Below, piece after piece: positions 1-12,400 of a stretch of DNA of 64,000 bases. This stretch comes from Sipunculus nudus. Lineage: Eukaryota > Annelida > Sipuncula > Golfingiida > Sipunculidae. Positions within the stretch are counted from its first letter, which is position 1; every line of letters starts with the position of its first letter. The notes under the pieces are model-generated. The model ran no database searches. It was given only the letters and a program-made list of their open reading frames with translations, and had not been told where the DNA came from. The translations under genes and the position numbers were made by a program. The DNA lies in the NCBI GenBank assembly GCA_026874595.1, contig CM049322.1, positions 33,438,340 to 33,502,339 on the forward strand, read 5' to 3'.

Positions 1-149
1 AAATCTGACATTATATATGATACCTTTCATTGGTTTATAGGAAACATAAATATCTATTATCTATAATATAACCGTTGCATATCGACTTTGACAAACAATT
101 ATGGATAACGTACACTAAATACAATTAAGCCTATAATATAAATGACTGT

Positions 150-265
150 TAATCTGTGTAGATGCGGCATCATATTCACGAAGGTTTTATTTTCGCAATG
201 ATTAATCATCCGCGAAAATAACGAATTTTCAACCTTCTCGAACAAATAGGCAGTCAAAACAATCC
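150..265. repeat. Degenerate TTCGCGA-type miniature element fragment
   Basis: A short stretch contains TATTTTCGCAATGATT, CGCGAAAATAACGAA and an ACCTTCTCGAACAAA segment in the same order as the right part of the inverted-repeat element at 53,012-53,443. It lies in the intron downstream of the last visible GTPase exon. Only part of the element is recognisable and no target duplication is visible. Confidence 0.4.
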
Positions 266-369
266 GATTGAACCTACTGCGAATATTTCAAATGGAACAA
301 TATTTTTGTTTTCAACGTTTTGCTACATGTTATGTTTGCTTTTCTTATAGTGTCTAATTGTTAACCTAC

Positions 370-2040
370 CTTTTTTGTCATTGCGATGTCATTTTCGGCA
401 ATATAATGTTTTTTGAGTGACTCCATTTTGTCATCGAGTTCCCTTTGGTGTTTCATTATTGACTCTCCACGGCCTTCTGTTTGCTCTTTAAAGAAAGAAA
501 CTGCCATGCTCTTAGCGGTCTCGTTTATAGCTTGAAATCTGGATTTTGTAAACGGCCCTTCCTCAGCTGTGTTTTCCTAGTTAGGAAAGTAATTGGTTAA
601 GGGTATTAAGAAAATAATTAATAAGATAATAATCTTATTCTAAAGAGGCCAGAGCGATACGAAGGCAGAGGAGCAGCCGTATAAACCGTTTAGTTCTTTA
701 GCAAATTGGGAAGCTCCAATTGTTTTTCAGAAGATAGAAAGAAGAATCTGAACAGCCAGTATAAAGGTATATCAATTTTAAAGGGGAAGTCCTGGCTCAC
801 CATATAGTCTTCGTATATCGACACTGCGGTTTCTCGGCATTTTCGACAGATTTCTTCATTCTCTCGCTGTTTGATTAATTAGCAACTTTTCAGTTTGATT
901 TTAAATGAAAAATATTCTTTAGACACGAAATCTATAAAATTATAAATGAATTACATTGTTTACAAATTTTCGAATTTTAGTCGTCTAGTTGCTAAATCAG
1001 TTGTAAATTCATGAGTAAATTGTGACCTTTTAAAAATAAAATGAACAAACATACCGTTTTTGTTTGCTTTTTCCTCATTTTTTTGTTTATAAGAAAGGTA
1101 TAGCTCCCTAAATGTCATTTTCAGCCTCTTTTGGCTTTCACTGGCGTGTTCCTTGAGATTAGATACTAAATCTTGAAACTTCTGCATCGCCTTTCCCTCC
1201 GTCTCTGTGTGTAATTCGTCTAATTTATTTTGCTTGAAATAACCAACCACTGACTGGAATGCCTGTGGATAAACATAATAAGGCTGGCAAAAGTTTATTG
1301 AGACTTACGTAAATAAAAAATGTCAAGACACAAGACACTAAAATATAACCACTCGGTACATTCGAATACCTGAACTATCAAACGGAAACCCTCTGAGCAA
1401 AAAAAAAAAAAAAAAAAAAAAAATGATAAAAGAATACCTTATCCATTTCACTCTTGTAACTATTCTCAGCCTGCTTTGCAAACTTGTCGCATAAGATCTG
1501 CTTTTCTTTCTAGTTGACGAAAGGTATATTTATTTATACAAATGAAAAAGGAAAGTAAATTAAAAAAAACTGCCGTTTTGGTTCTACAAAAGCCAGAATA
1601 TGGAAGATGTAGCTTAAGTATTTACCATATCTACCCATTCGGAAGCGATCATTCCATATACACTGTCAATTTTCTGTCGAAGAGACTCAATGAGTTCATC
1701 CTTATTCATAACAGTTTCGCCGACTGCCATCATCAGGCCAAGCAGTTTATCTGATTTTATCTGTTGATGATGATTGTCAAGCTCGTCCTTCGTTTTGAAG
1801 CTTTTCTCCTTCATCCGCTGTTAATAGTTGGCAAATATGAACTTATTCGATACTGCTATTATTATTATCATCATTAATTATATTACAACTTACAGCACTA
1901 CTTTTATAATCACAATTTTATTATAATTTCTAAAATTATAGTTTTCGTGTTAAAAAATATATCCTATAGGATAGCTACGTCGAAGTTCAATCGTATATAT
2001 TAAAAGGAGATTGGCATTTCAAAACTGCACACTAACTTCC

Positions 2041-2091
<51 letters not shown>

Positions 2092-2368
2092 GTCAGTTTG
2101 TGTCCCAATAATTACCCAGTCCATACAGTTAACTAGAAAAGTTGCAGGGTAAATAAGCATTAAATCACTGGATTAGGGAAGTATATGCATAATTATAAGG
2201 GATGCATGCATTGGCTATTCGATGATAATCCGTGTAAATGCGTTTAAAAAAATAATATCTTGACAATATAAATTTACCTGTCTCAGGTTTGTTGAATATG
2301 ACTGTTTTCCTTCCTCCACAAAGGCATAGCAACGACGCTCATCCTTCTCCTACAAGTATATATATATG

Positions 2369-2403
<35 letters not shown>

Positions 2404-5400
2404 GTGTGTGTAGCAGTCGTAATGCTTAGTACGTTCAGTAGCCTAAGCACTGGTAATCTTTACTTCTGAGTCAGATTGAATGTGGCCAATAGGAATATGT
2501 TCAGCAGTCAATCTGAAAAGGCATGAAGTCATTGCCTAAAGGGAGTGAAGTTGGCACTAAAATAAAAAGCAGGGGGACTAATAGAATGGAAACCAGTTTC
2601 ATAGTTGCAGGGCCAGTGGAATATTCAAATTAGATCATCTGCTTCCAGCCGCCATAATGTAATTCGCGGCATTCGGTGTCTATGTCGATGAGAGGATGGA
2701 CGATGCTTCAAGCACAGGGTCACTCTAATAGTTGGCAAACCCGAGAGGGAAGCAACAGTTTATGAGCTGTGTGGTCGTCCGACAACATATACTAAGTTCA
2801 TGTTTATATTATTTGAAATAAGTATACACAACTGTTAGTCGTCCGTTGTAAGAGAGGTGTGTATATGTGCCATGCCAACCAACCCCCAAATCCCCATCCC
2901 CTTCCTGTCGGTTTAGACGGTTTAGAGGCTAGTGTGGTCTACAAATTTACACTACTAATGATTGAGGGAAGTTGTATTTTTTAATTGTGTTGTGATATGA
3001 TTTGAAATTGTCAGTTAAAATAGAGCAATGTCCAGGACGATTTGACGTTGATGATATGGCTTGCTGATTCACAACAGAGAGTTGTTAATAGGTGAAGTTT
3101 CTGATTATTAAGGCAAAAGTGTTGATTTAAGTGATGTTATAAGATTAAGTGACGATATGCGAATATACATTGGGACAAGGTTTAACAGAAGACAAACAGA
3201 TGCCTGCTAAATTTATGGTCAGAGAAGTCAGTAGGACGGGTGGAGTAAAAGTATAGTAGTAGCAGTAATACGAGTATTTTATTTAAGTCGCCCGAGGCAG
3301 CAGCGAAAAATGTTACAGAAACAAATATTCATAAGCTCTGAAGCTCTGAATATTGGATAAATTTTGTTTGGGCCTTTTGTTAACTACCACCTTAACAAAT
3401 ATATGCACACTTTGCTATGATAATCTCATCACCTATATCATCACTATGATTAACAGAGACAGTTGGTCTGAACTAGACTCGTTCTTCATGATGTAGTACT
3501 ATAAGCTGTGGGGCTTCTGGTAACTTTGAAGCTGTAGGGGTTGAATGAAATTGATAAGATTGGGCCTAAAGCTCAGAGATGAATTTTGTTTTCGGTTTAA
3601 CAGAAATTTAATCCGCTGTTCACATTTTAGTGAGAAAGGAGCTCTAGGAACTGACTAAAATTGTTAGATTTGTGTCAGCTAAGAATTGAACAATGGATTT
3701 ATGATTTATAGATGCACATGGTCTCAGTATGACTGGTATGTTTGTTTATGAATTAGTATCATATGCCATTTATCTGTTGGTGACCCTGAAGCTATGAGAT
3801 AAGGAAAAAATAAAAAAAAAATTAAATTGTTTAGGTATAACAAATAGTTGGTCCTTATTCGGCTGATTACTACTGTAGTAAATATCAGTACCTGTTCACC
3901 TGTTGTTGGCCGTGAAACAGTAAGGGCCAGATGAATCTGTTGGATCTTTCATTGCTACACCTGAACATCTATTATTAACTTTACTGCTTGTCATTTGGTG
4001 AACCTGTTATTGTTGGACATTCATAATATTGCTGATTTTTTTGTTGTTCAGATACTCATATTGGTAATGTTGTTAGGTTAGTCTGGTTACCTGATCCTGA
4101 TATTGGGCTGATATTACAGATAGATAGATTGTGATTTAAATATATTATTAATGTTGTTAGTTTTGCCTGGTTGTCTGTTGCTGATATTGGTCATATATCA
4201 CAGGTAAGTAGATTGTCTTGCATGTGATTGAGATACTCATAGTGTTAATGTTGGTAGGTTTGTCTGGTTGCCGTTTGCTGATTATGAACAGATATCACAG
4301 GTAGTAAGAATAATCGTAGTCCTTCGGTTGGAGATTAAAATGTTCGTGCAGAAGAGGGCGTGGGTGTAAACTAGTTAAAGGTTATCAGATTATCATTCGC
4401 GCATTCGAAGGATAAAAACCACCTTAGGTGTCTGTTAGGTTTGCGGACCTGATATTGTTGTAGAGAAAGGTTAGAGCTACACTCAGCTTAGGAGGGTTCA
4501 CAGTTACAAGTTAAAAGTGGGATGAAGTTGCAATTGATATGAATGTTAGCAGTAAGTGTATATCACATAATAGTAATCAGGAATAATTTCCCTAAAAGCC
4601 AGACTGTCATTGCCAACTGCCTTGGTTTTTGTGGTAGGCTTGGTTATCATCTGTGAGAGTTTGAAGACAGGTTAATTGATAGTTTATCCAAAGGTGTAAC
4701 TTTTGTCGCTGCAGAACAGAAATTAGCCGAATTAGAGAAGCAGCTGCAAGCTTTTACAATCTAAAGTGTTATATACACACAGAAAACTCAGCAAGGTTGG
4801 CGGGGATAAACACTGGGACTGGGTTATAGTGGCCAGTGCGGCACTGCAGGCCCTAGTAATAGACGGGGAGATGGCGGTACATTTTCTCCTAGCACATTAA
4901 GAGGGTGGTTGTAAGGAGGTTAAGTTTGTCCCAAATGAGTATAGAAAAACTGCAGAGGGTTTGTTTAATATTCTAGAGTCTGCATTTGGATAGAGACTCT
5001 CCATATCTCAGAAACTAGACTGTTCCTAGAGAAAAAAACCCGCGATTTTCCCCATGCTTACAGAAGTATCATGGAAAGGTCCATGAAAGAAGATCCTGAT
5101 TGTATCGTGAACTAGGATTGAGCACTGAGAGATAGATTTGCGGAAAAAGTTAGGGGCCCTGACTCACAGAGATATTTGATTCAGTAGAAACATAATGGAA
5201 AATACATAATGTTTAGAGAGTTGAGGGATGAGGCTATCCCTAGGAATTAGAAAAGTGCTTACCCTACATATTCCCAAGAGGTAGAATTCACTAAAACCAA
5301 GCAAACTCCCTACCCAATGTCTACGTTAGAAAAGACTTCATAAAATGTTTAGGGAGTTGAAAAAGTTAATGGCCTTAGTAACTAAACAGCAGCAGCCGCA

Positions 5401-8400
5401 GGAGCAGCTCCTGATAAATGGAACTGTTAAACTTATAGGTAAAGATAGGTTACCTAGTTCAGTCCTTCAGGGTCATGTCCCAAACCCGCCAAGGTAGTGG
5501 AAAACCGTGACAACATTGAATGCTACTACTGTAATCAATATGGCCATATGGCCAGATCTTGTCCAGTAGAGGAGTCCATGAGAACATGCAGGTATGGCTG
5601 CTGATCGATCAGGACTAGCACAGGGCCCAGTAAAGGGTATCTAGTTCCCATGGCGTCATCCCCACCCCCATATGTAGCACCACCACAGCAGGTTAAGTTT
5701 CCTTCTCAGACTCAGTCCAGTGGAAGGGATATGCCACAGAACAAGGAATCAGTACCGAATGGATAGTGGGCCAGTGGCCAGTGTCAAAATCCTGTCAACC
5801 CCAAGAGAAATCAGAATCATTTCCCAGACTTCCAGCGTAGAGTCAGAAAGCGACTGATTAACGTCAGGTATTATATAGATAACTATAGGGAACAGACCAG
5901 TCACTGGAGTACAGATCTTAGTAATGTTGCTCCCCTGAATGATGCAGGCTCTCTACCATTGAAGGCAGCTAATGGATTAGAAGTACCTTACTCTGGGTTA
6001 GTAATTACAGAGGTATAAGTCGGTGACAATACTTGATGTTGGAATTCTGGTCCTTAAAGACACTTCATTAAGAAAAGATCAGGAGTTTTAGGGAGAAATA
6101 TGCTCAATTGCATTCCGAACTTAACAATGATAATAGAAAAAAAAAACAAGAACAGGACAGAGTAAGACAGGGTTTGTTGGGGTTGTAGGGGTTTAGAAAA
6201 ACTGCGTACCACCAGAGTCTATGGAGAAAGTCCTGGTCATCCAGGGCTAAATCAGGCATTAGAAGAACCCTTGGTAGTGGGCCTTCCCAATACACGTATG
6301 TTAACCACATACCTGCGTAGACGCCTAAAGAGGTATTTTACAATCCCTGTTGGCAATTACGGCCACCCCCGTAACCTTAAAACCAGAAACACAAGTAGGA
6401 CGTATTGACTGTAACTAAAGTTGAGAATGTGTCAGTACGAAAAATCAATGTAGATTTGCAGGCTAATGAGAACAGGATATCTATCAAAGCCCCAGAGAAG
6501 GGACTAGAATCTATACCAAAGGGACTTGAGTTACCAGACTTACAGGATAAAATGACTCTAGATAAGTTTAAGGTACTGATAGAGGAATACAGATCATTGT
6601 TTGTAGAGGATACAGAAACACTGGGTAGCACAACATTAATACCTATCTGAACGGTACATGAAATACCCATAGTTCAGCCTTATCGTAAGATCGTCCATTT
6701 GTAGTAAGAAATAATTAAAAAATCTGAAAGATCTAAGTTAGAAGGGAATAATAAGAGAGAATTCTTCTCCCTATGCTGCTAAAATAGTAATCGTACGCAA
6801 AAGAATGGGCAGATAAGATTTGTGTGGACTATATATTGCTTGACAAGAAAATCCCAAGAGATGCTACACCATAACCTAGAATCACCGAATCCTTGGAGGC
6901 TTTGGCTAATTCAAGATTGTTAATAGACACAAAACGGCATTTACAACGCAGTTCGGATTGTATTAATACAATCGGATGACATTTGAGTTATCCAATGCGC
7001 CTGCAATTTTTAGGAGGTTAATGAATGTAATTTTAAAAGAGGATATACTCTAAACCGTATTGGCTTAACTTGATGACATTATCGTGTTTACAGAGAGACG
7101 AAGAACATTAAGAATGGTTAAGGAATGTCTTCTCCAAACTAGATCAGAATGGATAAAAAAATACAGCCGGGGAAGTGCACTTTCATGCAGAGGTGAAATG
7201 CCTAGGTGACTTAGTGTCTGACAAAGGCATTAGTACAGATCTTGAGAAAATACAGGCAGTTGCAGAATTGGCTTCGCCGATTGATTGTTTTGATTTGTTA
7301 GCTACTATAGACGTTTTGTAAAGAGTTCAAAGCTCTGTGGGGTGAAACATGAAGAGGCCTTTCTAGATGTTAAGGGGTGCTTAACCTCTCCCGTCCACTG
7401 GTGTATCAAGACGTCAGTAAACTGAACATCCTAGAGGTCGATGCATCCCTTAGTGGTTTAGGCGCCGTCCTAAGCCATGAACAACCGGGGGGGGGGGGGG
7501 GGGGGGCGTAAAGGTTTTGCATATGCTAGTCGGAGTTTGAGACATGAGGAGCTGATTATGGACAATTATATTACACGGAAATTCGAGTTGCTAGGCTTAA
7601 TATTGAAAATAGAGAAATTTGCAGATTATATGCACGTAGCACATTTTGAGGTCTGACGGATAAGACACCCTTGGTATACCTAAAAGGGAAAACATACTAA
7701 CTGCAGTAGAACAGATTAGTATCTGCCTAAACGGGATATGAATTCGGCAAAAGTATAAGCCAGAAAAGAACCATAAATATTTGGATTATCCCGACAGGAA
7801 GATAAACCATGAGATCTAGGTGTTGATAGGGGGATTGAAGAAAGTGCCATCCTGAGCAAAACTACAACACTACCTAGGAAACCGGTAGAGATTAGCCAGT
7901 GTGAGGTGAATATTGAAGAGTTTACGGATTACCTTGCTACTCCGTTGCCAGAATATTTCCAAATTTGATCTTAAACAACTTCAAAGCAATGACACAAATA
8001 TTGGGCTAATTAAGCAGATTTGGGAAAGTAATCAAAAATGGCCGCCCAGGGCTCGAAAATATCTGTCTGACAATCAAATATCATTAAGGTAGTGGGACAG
8101 CCTGATTGAGGAAGAGGAATATTATTTAGAAGGGTAAACGATCCTAAAGCAGGGGGACTGAAGTAAATCATACTCCCTATGGTAGTAAAAGAGGAAGTCC
8201 TTTAAAGTTCCCATGATGATCATGGCTATCAGGGCAGATATCGCACAGAGGCAATTATTAGAGCTGGTGTTACTCTCCCAAAATACAAAGAGATGTGGAA
8301 AAGTACATCAAAACTGTAACATTTGCTGTGATCAAAGCAGCTAAAAAACCATTCTAGGTAGTATTATGGCAATCCAACCGTTAGGAGTAGTAGCCATAGA

Positions 8401-9388
8401 TTACATACCGTCTGAACAAAGAAATGGCAAGGAAAACAATCTGGTTATGACAGACGTTTATGTAAAAGGATTACAAAGAATCAAAAAGTCTCAACATTGG
8501 CAAAAGTATTAGTACGAGAATGATTCCTGAAATTTCAGTCCCCTTTCCATTCAGACTAGTTACTTTGAATGTTTTACTTAGACTAGATTATCGAGTATAA
8601 GTGTACTCTCATATATGAATTATATTCAGTACATAGGTTTTAGCTAAGATAGACAGCACAAATAACATAACACCAAAATTACAGGGGGTTGATGTAGCAA
8701 TACGAATATAGTCGTAATGCTAAGTACGTTCAGTAACATACAGCACTGATAATTCCGGAAGTAGTAAATGCGGCCGGTAGTAATATGTTCAGCAGTCAGA
8801 TTGGAAATATATTAAGTCATTGGCCCAAGGGAGTGAATGAAGTTGTCACCTTTATTTTGAAATGTAGGGATTAATAAGCAGGGGCATTAATAGGATAGAA
8901 ACCAGTTTCATTGTTGCAGAACCAGTGGAATATTTAAATTAGATCAACTGATTTCTGCCGCCGAAAGGTAATTCGGGGCCTTTGGTGTCCATGTTGATGA
9001 GAGGGCGGACGATCTTCCAGACAGTAAGTCAACCCGAGAAGGAAGTGACGGTTTATAAGTTGTTGCTCGACAATCAACACATACTACAATCTTGTTTATA
9101 TTATTGAGAATAAACAAGTGTACACTACTGTATAATGATAAACAGTGAGGCCTTTTAGATAGACTAACAAGTTTACTAACACATGAGCTTTCGAAGCACA
9201 CAGGCTTCTTCATCAGGTGGTAATTAAGTGGGAACGCGTAGGGAGATGTTACATGATGGAACGACCATGTATGGGGTCTATAATGCCTCTACACGTTCCC
9301 ACTTAATAAACTAGTTAGTCTATCTAAAAGGCCTCACTGTTTATCTTAACCTTCGCTTCAACTACAACTACAGACTAACACGGCTTTA

Positions 9389-9444
<56 letters not shown>

Positions 9445-12400
9445 CGTGGGGTGTTTGTACAATGCCCAGTCTATCAGCATCGTCTATCAGTAAGCTTTAT
9501 GATAAATTTCAGATACAATAAATTACTGATAAAACGCTTCCAAATAAAATTGGAGAAATTACCTTGTGTAACCTTGCATGTGTTAGCAATGTTTCATAAT
9601 AGTCTTCTCTTCGTTGATCCAGATGAATTTCAACCTCCTTCTTAAATTCGGCAGGAAGATCATCAAAAAAGGGATGCGTTATCTGCAGATCATTTGTTGA
9701 TCCATTTTTGTTGTCTTCATAAGGAATGTCACACAGCTGAAATAAAAAGAGAAGTGAATAATAAAGCTAAGTAAAGGCTTTCACGTTTAGAAAAAAAATA
9801 ACATTTCAATATAGTAACCCTGGAAACCGAACTATTTCAAATAAAACGAAATATTGTTGTAAGACCCCATAAAGAAGACATATTATTCTGATTTGTTAAG
9901 CCTAAATTAAAATTATAACATTTCTAATCATTAAAATTTTATAAAAGGCCAGGAATTTAATTTGCATCATAGTAAAATCCTAATAATGTAATGATTATTA
10001 CCTTCTCAAAGTCGTCTTCTAGCTGTAATATTACCTGCGCCATCCTTTCCTCTTGGATCTCCTGCAAATAATGATACCAGTGCTACATATGCTTTACAAT
10101 GCGTTATATACAATAAATAAATGAATATCCACCTTTTTTTTTATAAAGTTACAATTTGCTCAGTAGGTTAAGAATTATTTTTACAAAATGAACTTTGAAC
10201 AAATTGAAATATATTAATCTCCTTAGATAAATATGTGATAATATTATTAATAATAATAATAAAAAAGGAAGACAACATTTTTTTAAAACTATATTGGTTT
10301 ACCAGTATCTGATCTGATCCATAATCATGTAGTGAATGAGCGTAACAGCTGAAATCAATCATGGGTTTGTTATATAAGAAGCAAAACTTTATGCTCAATA
10401 TAATTTCTGATGTAATGTATACAGGAGACAGAACAGTAGCTTCAGAACATCTCGTTCATTCAGATTTATTGTGCTAAAAGAATATGCATTACAATTTCCG
10501 TTGTTGAAACATGATTTTTTGTCTGGCCGACACACTGTTCGCAATGACTGGTACATATTTAGAATCACCATTTTTAAATCACAGAAATCGCTTAAATCAT
10601 TTACCTTTTCTTCCATTGCAATGTCATTAAGTTCCTGGTACTTCAAGAGGAGGTCCTCTAATTCAACCATCAGTTCCTCCTTATAAGACATTCTTAATTC
10701 ACTATGTTGTTCTGTTTCATTTTCGTAGTCGGATAATGCAGTTTTTAATTTAGGTAATCTCAAATCTCAAATCTGAAATTAAACATCGAACAAGACACGA
10801 CTATTTTCAATTTGCTAAACGATTCTACAGAAGGACGACACTCACTGTGGAATTGGTAAAGAGTGATACTGCGGCTCGGCGCCTGTCTTGACAAAAGTCT
10901 TCAATCTGAAGCTGAACCACATGGTCAATTACAGATAAATTAAAAATTCAAAATAAGTAATCGTGTACATACATTCAAGGGTACGCTACTGCTGAATGAA
11001 AGGAGGCGATAGGATTTGATAGGAGTAACACGGAAAAAAAGAATAAGATAAGTTAATATTTACTTTTTTAAAGAAAACTTCTTTTTTTTTTACAAAAATT
11101 CAAAAGCTTGTATTTACCCTCACTGCCATTAACCTTTCAACATATTTGTCGTAGCTATCCATTAAAACATTTTTTAGATTGTGCTGACTGTCACCGGCGT
11201 TTTCGTAATACTGGCTTGTAAACTCTTCATATGAAATCATTGCGATGCGTTCTTGTTCTTCATGAATATTCTTTAAATGCTCTGGCTCAATATACCCATT
11301 CCCTTTCTGAAATGACTGTAAATGAAACAATCATCATCAACTATCTGGCTTTATAATGAGACTTTCATTTTATATAAAGTTTTTATGAATTGCAAACATT
11401 ACCATTATACCGATACTGTAAGGTAAGCCTAATTTTATTACCTTTTCCATTGCCTCTATGTAGATTTTCTCTGCTCGCATTGCAGCATGTTCGCACTGGA
11501 GTAAGTCGTGTTTCTGTTTCACAGAATATATATATAAATATATTTATATATATATATAATATGTATCACATTACTCTCATTATTTTCTTCACCAATCCAA
11601 AATTTTAGAAAAACAGATGCATTAGCAAAGGTTGTTTTACCTTCTTTGTGCAAGCTGTTTCATGTGTTGATGCGATGGTTTGATACACACATTCTATATT
11701 CTCTACAAGACCCGTGATGACTTCGTCTCTATTCACACACAGGTCGACAATTTCTTTCTCCAGATAACGCTGTTCGAGCATTTTTTGTTCGTTATGAAGA
11801 ATGTGAAGCCGTTCTTTGTTCATCATATGTTCCTTATTCATCCTCTGTGAGTATTTATGAATATATTTGATTAATATAGAAAGTTATCTAATAATATTTA
11901 GTAATATATAATATGTATCTTAATGATGTGAAATTATAAGGATTTTACGAAATGTATTTAGTATTTATAAAGGCATTGTGTGAACAAGTTGATCTTAAAA
12001 TCTAGATCTTTGTTCATTAATGATCATTCTCTGACAGTTATCATAATTTAATTTGAAATTATAATATAGATGAGGTGATTGAGAATCATACGTTTATAAT
12101 TTGTCAATCATTATCATTATCTATATTATCTTACAAGTTAATTCCAACATAGTGTACAACTACCTGTTACTTAATGAAACTGGAATTAATAGTCTTACCT
12201 CTCTCATGTTATCTTCATATGATTGTTTTCGTTTGTTTACTAGGTTTTTGCAGTGACGTGCATCCTGGTCCTAAAAATACATAATAACAGAAACACAGCT
12301 TCTGGGTTTCAAGACATACCATGTGTTTCAGTAAATTATTAATAGAAAAAATCTAACCTTGCGTTTCCACAGTTCGTGCATTTGCTCGGTCAGTTGTTTA

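Larger units (their letters stand above)
2409..9133 (+). mobile_element. Decayed Ty3/gypsy LTR retrotransposon
   Basis: Two direct repeats of about 430-440 bp (2,409 to about 2,836 and 8,693 to about 9,132) begin TGTAGCA and share blocks such as TCGTAATGCT, AGTACGTTCAGTA, ATATGTTCAGCAGTCA and ATAGAAACCAGTTTCATTG-like segments. They differ at many positions, so the insertion is old. Between them are, in order, a gag zinc knuckle, a pre-RT segment, RT remains, RNase H and integrase remains on the plus strand, all broken by many stops and frameshifts. A purine-rich ACAGGGGGTTGA precedes the 3' LTR and is the likely polypurine tract. The element lies antisense in an intron of the GTPase gene. Confidence 0.85.
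370..10061 (-). other. GBP-like gene: second helical block (apparent duplicate of the first)
   Basis: Eight exons of 20, 58, 24, 64, 24, 69, about 22 and about 69 codons repeat the order and sizes of the first block. Corresponding exons share features: RM at the start of exons 11,641-11,844 and 1,626-1,817, with VYxxIAS near their ends; SFQ versus AFQ at the start of exons 11,118-11,315 and 1,055-1,262; a Cys followed by an AVSxx segment in exons 10,846-10,911 and 802-870; and NDIAM near the end of exons 10,605-10,772 and 370-578. The block is split by a 7.2-kb intron (2,350-9,562) filled with mobile elements. The exon at 370 ends with a good donor (AAG|GTAGGT), so further coding sequence lies outside the window. 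Confidence 0.78.
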
